Assembly (NCBI GenBank): GCA_031275075.1
Contig: JAISPI010000108.1
Location: forward strand, 1 to 5,900
DNA length: 5,900 nucleotides
DNA from: Burkholderiales bacterium
GTDB lineage: Bacteria > Pseudomonadota > Gammaproteobacteria > Burkholderiales > Casimicrobiaceae
Direction of reading: 5' to 3'
Position numbers and translations under genes: made by a program. The notes below the pieces were generated by a model. The model was not told the DNA's origin and did no database searches. It was given only the letters and a program-made list of their open reading frames with translations. Positions within the stretch are counted from its first letter, which is position 1, and every line of letters begins with the position of its first letter. Below are positions 1 through 5,900 of this stretch, in pieces.

Positions 1-1149
1 GCCACGCCGATGACGTACTTCGCCGCGCATCAGTTAAACACCGGTTGCAGCGTGATGATCACCGGCAGCCACAACCCGCCCGATTACAACGGCCTCAAAA
101 TGGTGATCGCCGGAGAAACACTGTCCGGTTCAACCATTCAGGCACTGCGCGAACGCATCGAACGGAATGAGCTTCACACTGCGGCAGTTCCGGGTTCGTT
201 GAAGGAGTACGACATCGCGTCGGCGTACCTTGACCGCATTACTGGCGACATCCATCTGCAACGACCGCTTCACATCGTTGTCGATGCCGGTAATGGTATC
301 GCTGGCGCTTTTGCGCCGACGTTGTACGAGCGTCTCGGTTGTAAGGTGACACCGATTTTCTGCGAAGTCGATGGCCGTTTTCCGAACCACCATCCCGACC
401 CGTCACAGCCGAAAAATCTGAAAACACTCATCGAGCGTGTGCAACAAGAGAACGCCGATCTCGGTTTGGCGTTTGACGGTGACGGTGATCGTCTCGGCGT
501 CGTCACCCGTGGCGGCAACATCATCTATCCCGACCGTCAACTCATGCTGTTCGCCGCCGACGTATTGAAACGTGTCCCCGGCGCCACCATCATCTACGAC
601 ATCAAATCGACACGTTTGCTAAAGCCGTGGATTCACCAGCACGGCGGCGTTCCATTGATGTGGAAGACCGGCCATTCGCTGATCAAAGCGAAAATGAAAG
701 AAACCGGCGCCCGACTCGCAGGAGAAATGAGCGGCCACACTTTCTTCGGCGAACGCTGGTACGGCTTCGATGACGGCCTTTACGCCGGCGCCCGTCTTCT
801 CGAAATCCTCTCGCAACACGACGACGCTTCGGCGGTATTAAACGCCTTGCCCGACAGCCTTTCCACACCGGAACTGGCGCTCACCTGCGCGCGTGAAGGC
901 GACCAGCATGCGGTCATTTCGCGTCTGCAAAAAGAAGCCCGCTTCGCCGACGCAAAAGAAACCATTCACATCGACGGCGTTCGCGTCGAATACGCCGACG
1001 GTTTCGGTTTGGTGCGCGCGTCGAACACAACGCCAACCGTCGTGTTGCGGTTTGAAGCCGATAACGAAGCGGCGTTGCGACGGATACAACACGATTTTCG
1101 GGAACAACTGCGTACTGTGGTAGCTGAGGGTACTGAACTGCCTTTTTAG
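1..1149 (+). CDS. algC: Phosphomannomutase/phosphoglucomutase, AlgC type (5'-truncated by window edge)
   Basis: This cytoplasmic enzyme interconverts hexose 6-phosphates and 1-phosphates (mannose and/or glucose), feeding GDP-mannose and UDP-glucose synthesis for exopolysaccharide and LPS. The frame is open from base 1, giving 382 visible residues and a TAG stop at 1147-1149; the ATG at 10 is internal. All later motifs of the alpha-D-phosphohexomutase family are present. The catalytic phosphoserine loop TGSHNP is at residues 21-26 (Ser23, matching Ser108 of Pseudomonas AlgC). The Mg-binding loop DGDGDR is at 159-164, the sugar-binding loop GEMSGH at 241-246, and the phosphate-binding loop RASNTTP at 339-345. 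The roughly constant offset of 82-85 to AlgC numbering implies about 85 missing N-terminal residues and a normal full length near 467. The frame is intact with no odd residue at a key site. Sugar preference cannot be read from sequence; many relatives accept both sugars. Confidence 0.95.
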   Translation, partial: ATPMTYFAAHQLNTGCSVMITGSHNPPDYNGLKMVIAGETLSGSTIQALRERIERNELHTAAVPGSLKEYDIASAYLDRITGDIHLQRPLHIVVDAGNGIAGAFAPTLYERLGCKVTPIFCEVDGRFPNHHPDPSQPKNLKTLIERVQQENADLGLAFDGDGDRLGVVTRGGNIIYPDRQLMLFAADVLKRVPGATIIYDIKSTRLLKPWIHQHGGVPLMWKTGHSLIKAKMKETGARLAGEMSGHTFFGERWYGFDDGLYAGARLLEILSQHDDASAVLNALPDSLSTPELALTCAREGDQHAVISRLQKEARFADAKETIHIDGVRVEYADGFGLVRASNTTPTVVLRFEADNEAALRRIQHDFREQLRTVVAEGTELPF

Positions 1150-1201
1150 CGAGCAATATTATTTAACCGCATAGAACGCAAAGTTGTAGCGTCGTAAGAC
1201 A

Positions 1202-1224
1202 GGGTTCGCTACGCTCATCCCAAC
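1202..1224 (-). repeat. Short interspersed repeat, degenerate copy (GTTGGG...CCC)
   Basis: Read on the minus strand, this 23-base stretch starts GTTGGGATGAGC and ends GCGAACCC. It matches the repeat at 5786-5808 (+) at 17 of 23 positions without gaps. Similar GTTGGG(C)TGA...GCGAA(G)CCC units are common between genes in beta- and gammaproteobacteria (recalled, not searched). The arms are less complementary than in the other copy, so it looks decayed. It lies in the convergent gap between algC and the synthase gene. Confidence 0.5.
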
Positions 1225-1236
1225 ACGGGCATCGTC

Positions 1237-1256
1237 ATTCCCGCGAAAGCGGGAAT
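1237..1256. repeat. dRS3-like 20-bp inverted repeat
   Basis: The sequence ATTCCCGCGAAAGCGGGAAT has two perfect 8-base arms (1237-1244 and 1249-1256) around a GAAA tetraloop. It fits the Neisseria dRS3 consensus of ATTCCC, eight variable bases, GGGAAT; the same palindrome is frequent in other proteobacterial intergenic regions. It sits between two convergent genes, where a hairpin could act as a transcription barrier or protect mRNA 3' ends. No U-tract follows it on either strand, so I do not call it a rho-independent terminator. Confidence 0.75.
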
Positions 1257-1299
1257 CCAGAAAAATCCTCCCTTTTATGGCTTTCCGAAAAACAAACTT

Positions 1300-2811
1300 T
1301 TAATTCTCAATTTTGTTTAACATTTTAACCGTTGCCTTGATTGCCGCTTCGGTCTGGTCGGCATCGAGGCCTCGCGTCTTGAATGTTTCGCCGCCGAACT
1401 CCCATGTGATGATCGTCTGTACAAAAGCATCGGTGCGGCCACCGGGCGGAATCGTTACGGTGTAGTTGGTCAGCATCGGAAAGGTGCGCCCTAATTGGTC
1501 TTTGTAAATACGGCGCAAAGCGCACATAAAGGCATCGTACTGGCCGTCACCCGAAGCCGACGATTCATATTGCGTTCCGTTAATCTCGATCTTGAGCACC
1601 GCAACCGGCTTCAGTCCATGCGCCAAAGAGAGGTTGTAGTTCAGTATCCGAACCTTTGCCTCTTGTTCGCCGTAACGTAATACGTCGGCGATGATATAGG
1701 GCAAATCCTCGGCGGTCACCTGTTCTTTCTTGTCGCCCAGTTCGATGATTCGTTCCGTCACTTTGCGCATCGAAGCCTCGTCAAGCTCGATGCCCAACGT
1801 TTCGAGGTTCATTTTGATATTCGCCTTGCCCGATGTTTTACCGAGAGCATACTCGCGCGAACGGCCAAAGCGTTCGGGAAGCAAATCGTTGAAATAGAGG
1901 TTGTTCTTTTGGTCGCCATCTGCATGGATGCCTGCGCACTGCGTAAAAACATTCTCGCCCACAACGGGTTTGTTCGTCGGGATATGGATGCCGGTGTAGG
2001 TTTCCACCATACGGCTCACGCGGTTGATCTTGTTCTCGACAAGATGCGTCTTTTCGCCCAACTGGTCGTGCAGCACAGCGAGGATGCTCGACAATGGGGC
2101 ATTCCCTGCCCGCTCACCGAGGCCGTTCACCGTGGTATGGATCGTTCTAATGCCTGCTTTGACCGCCGCGATTGAATTGGCGACCGCAAGATCGTAATCG
2201 TTATGGGCGTGAAAGTCGAACCGATACTCGGGGTAACGCTCTATCATTTCGCGACAAAAGTCGAAAGTGTTGTAGGGATTCAAGATGCCAAGCGTGTCTG
2301 GCAGCATGATATGGTCGATCCCCTCGCCACGCAGCTCGTCGAGCATCATATGCACATAGTCGTGCGAGTTGAACATGCCGTTCGACCAGTCCTCCAAGTA
2401 AACATTCACTCTGATGCCTTTTGCCTTTGCGAGAGCGATATTCTTTTTTATATCGGCCCAGTGCTGTTCGGGGGTTCGTCTGAGCTGCTCGGTACAGTGT
2501 TTCAACGAGCCTTTGGTCAGCAGGTTGATCACCTTGCCGCCGCACGCCGCTATCCAGTCGAGCGAAACGCCCCCGTCCACAAATCCGAGTACCTCCACAC
2601 GATCCAGCAGCCCCTTCTCGGATGCCCATTTTGTTATCAGCTTGACACCCTCGCTCTCCCCTTCGGAAACACGCGCTGAGGCGACCTCGATGCGATCCAC
2701 GCGCAAATCCTCAAGCAATAGCCGAGCGATACTCAACTTCTCGCGCGGTGAAAACGAAACACCTGATGTCTGCTCCCCGTCCCGCAGGGTTGTGTCCATT
2801 ATCTCTATCAT
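1300..2811 (-). CDS. 2-isopropylmalate/citramalate synthase family protein (LeuA/CimA-like)
   Basis: This acyltransferase condenses acetyl-CoA with a 2-oxo acid: 2-oxoisovalerate if an isopropylmalate synthase (leucine), pyruvate if a citramalate synthase (isoleucine via 2-oxobutanoate). The ATG at 2811 is chosen because AAGGGG lies 5 bases upstream and the protein then begins MIEIMDTTLRDGEQ, as in relatives; a longer frame from 2862 would overlap recG and lacks support. The product is 503 residues. The HMGL-like TIM barrel carries DTTLRDGEQ at 6-14 (Arg10, Asp11), metal ligands His201 and His203 in HAHND, and NGLGERAGN at 229-237 (Asn237). A GIHADG motif with the likely catalytic His follows, then a C-terminal LeuA-type regulatory domain with a GDGQYDA motif. 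HNDxxLAVAN looks CimA-like and NGLGERAGNAPL LeuA-like, so the substrate stays open. The sequence resembles the second synthase of Bacteroidetes leu operons (recalled). It starts 14 bp after the recG stop, implying cotranscription. Sampled GC is about 54%, lower than in recG. Confidence 0.93.
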   Translation of the reverse strand: MIEIMDTTLRDGEQTSGVSFSPREKLSIARLLLEDLRVDRIEVASARVSEGESEGVKLITKWASEKGLLDRVEVLGFVDGGVSLDWIAACGGKVINLLTKGSLKHCTEQLRRTPEQHWADIKKNIALAKAKGIRVNVYLEDWSNGMFNSHDYVHMMLDELRGEGIDHIMLPDTLGILNPYNTFDFCREMIERYPEYRFDFHAHNDYDLAVANSIAAVKAGIRTIHTTVNGLGERAGNAPLSSILAVLHDQLGEKTHLVENKINRVSRMVETYTGIHIPTNKPVVGENVFTQCAGIHADGDQKNNLYFNDLLPERFGRSREYALGKTSGKANIKMNLETLGIELDEASMRKVTERIIELGDKKEQVTAEDLPYIIADVLRYGEQEAKVRILNYNLSLAHGLKPVAVLKIEINGTQYESSASGDGQYDAFMCALRRIYKDQLGRTFPMLTNYTVTIPPGGRTDAFVQTIITWEFGGETFKTRGLDADQTEAAIKATVKMLNKIEN

Positions 2812-2816
2812 GTCTA

Positions 2817-2822
2817 CCCCTT
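2817..2822 (-). promoter_or_regulatory. Shine-Dalgarno site of the LeuA/CimA-like synthase
   Basis: On the minus strand AAGGGG lies 5 bases before the ATG at 2811, inside the 14-base gap after the recG stop. This fixes the start at 2811 rather than at the in-frame ATG at 2862, which lies inside recG. Confidence 0.75.
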
Positions 2823-2825
2823 TTG

Positions 2826-4991
2826 TTATGCCTTGAAAAACTCCGCTTTGTCGCCAAGCCATCTATCGATCAACGCAATGGCAGCGGTTTCGCCTTCTTT
2901 CGTTTTCAGCAACCGATCGGCAACGCGGCTGGCACGTTCAAGCAACGCCTCATCGCGTTCGGGATCCGCAAAACGCAGTAATGGTACCCCGGATTGCCGC
3001 GCCCCCAGCAATTCGCCCGGCCCGCGAATACGCAAATCCTGACGGGCGATTTCAAAACCATCGTTGTTTTCAAAAATCACTTTGAGCCGCTCTTTGGCTG
3101 TCGCGCCAAGCGGCGTTTCAAACAACAGGATACACTGACTTTCGCGTGATCCTCGCCCTACCCGTCCGCGCAACTGATGCAGTTGCGCCAACCCGAAACG
3201 CTCGGCGTGTTCGATCACCATCGTCGAAGCGTTCGGCACATCGACACCGACCTCAATCACCGTTGTCGCCACCAGTAGATGAATTCTACCGCGTACGAAA
3301 GCCTCCATCGTTGCTTTCTTGTCTGCCGGTTTCATCCGGCCATGCAATAAACCGACTTCGAGTTTTGGCAATGGTACGCCCTCCGCCGTTTTGCCGTTGC
3401 CGTCGAACGCCGCCGCCAGTTCTTCATACAATGTCTGTGCCGCCTGCAAGCTGAGTTTTTCCGACTCCTCGATCAGCGGGCACACCCAATAGGTTTGTGC
3501 GCCATCGGCGCAACGCTTACCGACGTGCGCGACAATCTCGGCGCGGCGTTTTTGGTTGACCAACCGTGTCGTTACCGGCCTACGCCCCGGCGGCAACGCG
3601 TCGATCACCGATACATCGAGATCGGCGTAAAAACTCATTGCCAGCGTGCGCGGAATCGGCGTTGCGCTCATCATCAGTTGATGCACTTCCTCGACCTCTG
3701 CGCCTCTGTCGCGCAGCGCCAGCCGCTGCGCGACGCCAAAGCGGTGTTGCTCATCGACAATCGCCAGCGTCAGGTTCGGCATCGTCACCCCTTTTTGGAA
3801 CAGCGCATGCGTCCCGATGGCCAGAACAGCCTCGCCGTCAGCGAGTCTTTCCAATGCTTTTTTGTGCTGCGACGCTGTCAACGTTCCGGTCAGCCACACC
3901 AGACGCACCGGCAAACCGTCAAGCCATGCCGACAATTTGTGATAATGCTGTTCAGCGAGAATCTCGGTTGGCGCCATCAACGCTACTTGCCGACCATTTT
4001 CCACCGCGCGCAGCGCCGCCAACGCCGCAATCACGGTTTTGCCGGAACCGACATCGCCCTGCAACAACCGATGCATCGGCACGGCGCGACCAAGATCGTT
4101 GCCGATTTCCTTCCACACATGTTGTTGCGCTGCTGTCAACGTGAAAGGCAAACGCTGCAACAAAGCATCCGTCAACGTTCCACAATGATTCAAGGCTTCG
4201 GCGCGACGGCTGGCGCGCGCTGCTTTGTGTCGCTTCAACGAAAGCTGTTGCACCAGCAACTCATCGAATTTGATACGTTGCCAGGCCGGATGCGTGCGTG
4301 CCGACAATGCCGCCTGCTCTTCTCCTGACAATTCCGGAGGCGGCGCGTGCAAAAAATGCAATGCCTGCGACCAGTTCCACAACACTTCCTGTCGACGCAC
4401 AGCCTCCGGCACATCGTCACGCAACACTGCTTCACGCTGTAAAACTTTGGCGATTTGTTTCGCCAACACCTCTTGCGATAAACCGGCCGTTGTCGGATAA
4501 ATCGGCGTCAAACGATTCGATAACGGCACGTCGTAACCCGCTGCTGCACCCAGCACCATGAACTTCGGATGCACCATCTCCAAACCGAAATGGCCGTCGC
4601 GCACTTCGCCGAACACACGTACTCGTGTGCCAATCGCCAATGCTTTCTGTTGATTCGGATAGAACGTGAAAAAGCGTAACGTCAACGCGGTGACGCTGTT
4701 GTCCTCGCCGCTTTCAATCGCGCAAACCCACTGCCGTCGTGGCCGGTAACGCACCTCGCTCGCCGTTACCACGCCCTCAGTACACACCGACACTCCGGCG
4801 CACAACTGCGTCAACGGCACACATGTCGTGTAATCCTCATAGCGCAACGGCAAATGCAACGCCAAATCCGCTTCGCGGACAATGCCCAGCCGCGCCAACC
4901 GCGCCACCAGCAAAGAGCGCTTGTCTTCGCGTGGTTTGCCCGATGCAGGCCGAGCCGCTATCGGAGAAGAACGCAACGTTCCCGCGGCCAC
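2826..4991 (-). CDS. recG: ATP-dependent DNA helicase RecG
   Basis: RecG is a monomeric superfamily 2 translocase that binds branched DNA, regresses stalled replication forks and processes D-loops, R-loops and Holliday junctions. The 721 residues compare with 693 in E. coli. The N-terminal wedge/OB-fold part includes LHLPLRYED at 45-53, about 8 residues later than in E. coli. Helicase motifs follow in order: Walker A GDVGSGKT at 312-319, the DEQH box at 413-416 followed by RFG, SAT at 442-444 within ATPIPRTLA, and motif VI QLRGRVGRG at 606-614. A RecG-specific C-terminal domain follows. The start is GTG at 4991, 4 bases after the ridA stop; a weak GAGA Shine-Dalgarno lies within the last ridA codons with 7-base spacing, suggesting translational coupling. 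The N-terminal RYRPRRQ and TFYPNQQK stretches look betaproteobacterial. The frame is intact with all ATPase motifs. Only the exact start is uncertain. Confidence 0.98.
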   Translation of the reverse strand: MAAGTLRSSPIAARPASGKPREDKRSLLVARLARLGIVREADLALHLPLRYEDYTTCVPLTQLCAGVSVCTEGVVTASEVRYRPRRQWVCAIESGEDNSVTALTLRFFTFYPNQQKALAIGTRVRVFGEVRDGHFGLEMVHPKFMVLGAAAGYDVPLSNRLTPIYPTTAGLSQEVLAKQIAKVLQREAVLRDDVPEAVRRQEVLWNWSQALHFLHAPPPELSGEEQAALSARTHPAWQRIKFDELLVQQLSLKRHKAARASRRAEALNHCGTLTDALLQRLPFTLTAAQQHVWKEIGNDLGRAVPMHRLLQGDVGSGKTVIAALAALRAVENGRQVALMAPTEILAEQHYHKLSAWLDGLPVRLVWLTGTLTASQHKKALERLADGEAVLAIGTHALFQKGVTMPNLTLAIVDEQHRFGVAQRLALRDRGAEVEEVHQLMMSATPIPRTLAMSFYADLDVSVIDALPPGRRPVTTRLVNQKRRAEIVAHVGKRCADGAQTYWVCPLIEESEKLSLQAAQTLYEELAAAFDGNGKTAEGVPLPKLEVGLLHGRMKPADKKATMEAFVRGRIHLLVATTVIEVGVDVPNASTMVIEHAERFGLAQLHQLRGRVGRGSRESQCILLFETPLGATAKERLKVIFENNDGFEIARQDLRIRGPGELLGARQSGVPLLRFADPERDEALLERASRVADRLLKTKEGETAAIALIDRWLGDKAEFFKA

Positions 4992-4995
4992 GTTT

Positions 4996-5400
4996 TTATC
5001 TCAGAAACAACACCGCCTCAACTTCCAGCGCCGCCGATTTCGGCAACGCCGCGACCTGATACGTCGCCCGTGCCGGATACGGCGGTGTGAAATACGACGC
5101 CATGACCTCGTTGACCTGTGCGAAATCGTTGATATCCGCCAGCAGAATCGTCACCTTGACGAAATCGTCCAGATCGCCTCCCGCCGCCTGCGCCACCGCC
5201 CGCAAATTGCGGAACACCTGATGCGCCTGAGCATTAACGCCTTCAACCAACGCGCCGCTGGCCGGGTCTAAGCCCAACTGACCGGACAGATACACCGTCT
5301 GCCCCACAGCGACCGCCTGCGAGTACGGCCCCAGCGCCGCCGGCGCCTGATCGGAGTGAATTGCCCTCTTGCCGTCCTTGCCTGTATCCATACCGGCCAT
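4996..5400 (-). CDS. ridA: RidA family 2-iminobutanoate/2-iminopropanoate deaminase
   Basis: RidA (YjgF/YER057c/UK114 family) is a small cytosolic trimeric enzyme. It hydrolyses reactive enamine/imine intermediates released by PLP enzymes such as threonine dehydratase, giving 2-oxobutanoate or pyruvate plus ammonia and protecting PLP enzymes from 2-aminoacrylate. The ATG at 5400 is chosen because AAGGA lies 6 bases upstream; the in-frame start at 5436 has no such site. The product is 134 residues, slightly longer than the usual 126-130 because of an N-terminal MAGMDTGKDG stretch before the conserved KRAIHSDQAP. Family marks are GPYSQAV at 24-30, YLSGQ at 37-41, the substrate-binding Arg111 in YPARATY (Arg105 in E. 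coli) and the C-terminal LEVEAV segment. It is the first gene of the minus-strand block and is followed 4 bp later by recG, a pairing common in proteobacteria, often after spoT. Here a divergent tRNA gene takes the upstream place. Confidence 0.96.
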   Translation of the reverse strand: MAGMDTGKDGKRAIHSDQAPAALGPYSQAVAVGQTVYLSGQLGLDPASGALVEGVNAQAHQVFRNLRAVAQAAGGDLDDFVKVTILLADINDFAQVNEVMASYFTPPYPARATYQVAALPKSAALEVEAVLFLR

Positions 5401-5406
5401 GACGTT

Positions 5407-5411
5407 TCCTT
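5407..5411 (-). promoter_or_regulatory. Shine-Dalgarno site of ridA
   Basis: On the minus strand AAGGA lies 6 bases before the ATG at 5400. It decides between this start and the upstream in-frame ATG at 5436, which would add 12 residues not typical of the family. Confidence 0.75.
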
Positions 5412-5442
5412 TCTCTGAAAGCCTGAAATGACACAAGTGTAG

Positions 5443-5493
5443 CAGTTGACGGCCCTCAACAGTTGACCGTTAGCAGTTGACCATCGGCAGTTA
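5443..5493. repeat. Spaced CAGTTGAC direct repeats upstream of ridA
   Basis: CAGTTGAC occurs at 5443-5450, 5460-5467 and 5474-5481, with a partial CAGTTA at 5488-5493. Start-to-start spacings are 17, 14 and 14 bases. The second copy lies within the 11-base palindrome TCAACAGTTGA (5456-5466). The block lies 43-93 bases upstream of the ridA ATG, where the operon promoter should be. A weak -10-like TACACT is at 5441-5436 on the minus strand, without a clear -35. The repeats could be an operator array or merely a short intergenic repeat expansion; sequence alone does not decide. Confidence 0.55.
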
Positions 5494-5536
5494 GAGGCCG
5501 CCGGATCACCCGCCTCCGCACACCGAAACCCTGTCA

Positions 5537-5565
5537 TTGTCGGAACGCCGGAAATTCGGTAATAT
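5537..5565 (+). promoter_or_regulatory. Sigma70-type promoter of the tRNA-Ala gene
   Basis: A -35 hexamer TTGTCG (5537-5542) and a -10 hexamer TAATAT (5560-5565) are separated by exactly 17 bases; each matches the consensus at 4 of 6 positions. Transcription would start near 5572, just before the mature tRNA 5' end at 5578. The short GC-containing stretch after the -10 box is compatible with a stringently controlled stable-RNA promoter (inference). Confidence 0.6.
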
Positions 5566-5577
5566 TGCGAACCTGAG

Positions 5578-5653
<76 letters not shown>

Positions 5654-5671
5654 TTTGATTGTCTCTTGTAG

Positions 5672-5785
5672 GCTGTCGGTATCGTTAAGAGCATGCGCGA
5701 TGGCGTTAACCTCGACGAAACCCTGTCCCGTGTGTTCAATGCCGACATTGCTCGCATCGCGGTACGCAAGCTTCAAGCACGGTAG
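5672..5785 (+). other. Short open frame, possible gene remnant of unknown origin
   Basis: Just downstream of the tRNA, a plus-strand frame is open from 5672, after an in-frame TAG at 5669, to a TAG at 5783-5785. It contains an ATG at 5693 that would give 30 residues starting MRDGVNLDETLSRVF and ending IAVRKLQAR. The composition is protein-like, with acidic residues followed by a basic helix-like end. The only upstream purine run (AAGAG) sits one base from the ATG, too close for a normal Shine-Dalgarno. It could be the decayed 3' end of a gene, a tiny ORF or chance. I do not recognise the family. Its stop runs directly into the palindromic repeat at 5786. Confidence 0.2.
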
Positions 5786-5812
5786 GTTGGGCTGAACACC
5801 GCGAAGCCCAAC
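5786..5812 (+). repeat. Short palindromic repeat (GTTGGGCT...AGCCCAAC)
   Basis: Perfect 8-base arms GTTGGGCT (5786-5793) and AGCCCAAC (5805-5812) enclose an 11-base loop. It is related to the degenerate copy at 1202-1224 (17 of 23 positions on the opposite strand). This type of intergenic palindrome is widespread in proteobacteria. It is not followed by a T-run, so it is not called a terminator for the tRNA. Confidence 0.65.
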
Positions 5813-5863
5813 ATCATCACCTCGCTACATTCATCCTCGAACATTGTTAGGTCGCCCGCGCGA

Positions 5864-5875
5864 TGCGTTAGCGCA
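5864..5875. repeat. Small GC-rich hairpin (TGCG-TTAG-CGCA)
   Basis: A 4-base stem TGCG/CGCA with a TTAG loop lies in a GCGCGATGCGTTAGCGCA context that resembles another common intergenic repeat of proteobacteria (recalled). It is too short to call firmly, and the unit may continue past the window. I see no gene in the rest of 5813-5900. Confidence 0.3.
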
Positions 5876-5900
5876 CGATTTTGTTAATCGGTAATTCCAG

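Noticed and set aside
1237..1256. Bidirectional rho-independent terminator between algC and the synthase gene
   Set aside because: The stem is strong, but no U-tract follows it in either direction; it fits a dispersed repeat better.
2203..2679. 158-residue plus-strand open frame opposite the synthase gene
   Set aside because: Antisense shadow of a well-conserved TIM-barrel coding region; no recognisable motif.
2812..2862. Longer synthase start at 2862
   Set aside because: It would add 17 residues unlike the family and overlap recG, whereas the ATG at 2811 has a good Shine-Dalgarno and the family-typical MIEIMDTTLRDGEQ start.
3495..4328. 277-residue open frame on the plus strand, antisense to recG
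   Set aside because: It lies wholly within recG, whose helicase motifs are all intact. The product is rich in Arg, Gln, His and Cys with no domain pattern, as expected for the antisense of a GC-rich gene.
5446..5482. TTGAC boxes of the repeat array as plus-strand -35 elements
   Set aside because: No acceptable -10 hexamer lies 16-18 bases downstream of the copies I checked; the tRNA promoter at 5537-5565 is better placed.
5268..5537. 89-residue minus-strand open frame overlapping ridA and its upstream region
   Set aside because: Out of frame with ridA, Arg- and Trp-rich, without any motif; the ridA frame carries the conserved residues.

Overview
The window looks like chromosome of a proteobacterium, most likely a betaproteobacterium or a close gammaproteobacterial relative. 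I base this on the RecG N-terminal region and the AlgC-type phosphohexomutase, which resemble betaproteobacterial homologues I remember, on the ridA-recG gene pair, and on short intergenic palindromes common in that group, including a copy fitting the Neisseria dRS3 consensus. No database search was possible. GC counted by hand on sampled lines is about 58-59% in algC and recG and about 54% in the citramalate/isopropylmalate synthase-like gene.

Layout: positions 1-1149 (+) hold the 3' part of an AlgC-type phosphomannomutase/phosphoglucomutase cut by the window edge. It converges on a three-gene block on the minus strand. The 150-bp convergent gap (1150-1299) holds two short repeats and no convincing intrinsic terminator. 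The minus-strand block reads ridA (5400-4996), recG (4991-2826), then an acetyl-CoA-dependent synthase of the LeuA/CimA/homocitrate synthase family (2811-1300). The gaps are 4 and 14 bp, so this is very probably one operon. Upstream of ridA lie four spaced copies of a CAGTT(GAC) motif, then a divergent tRNA-Ala(CGC) gene (5578-5653, +) with a good sigma70-type promoter. The last 247 bases hold a short open frame of unknown origin, possibly a gene remnant, and palindromic repeats.

Functionally the window is mostly housekeeping: sugar-phosphate interconversion for surface polysaccharides, enamine/imine damage control (RidA), branched-DNA repair (RecG) and branched-chain amino-acid synthesis. 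The most notable point is the third operon gene. It resembles the second, CimA-like synthase that I recall from leu operons of Bacteroidetes, it has lower GC than its neighbours, and it sits behind recG rather than with leucine or isoleucine genes. If it makes citramalate, the two end genes of the operon both lead to 2-oxobutanoate. I found no CRISPR array, IS element, phage gene or clearly new system.
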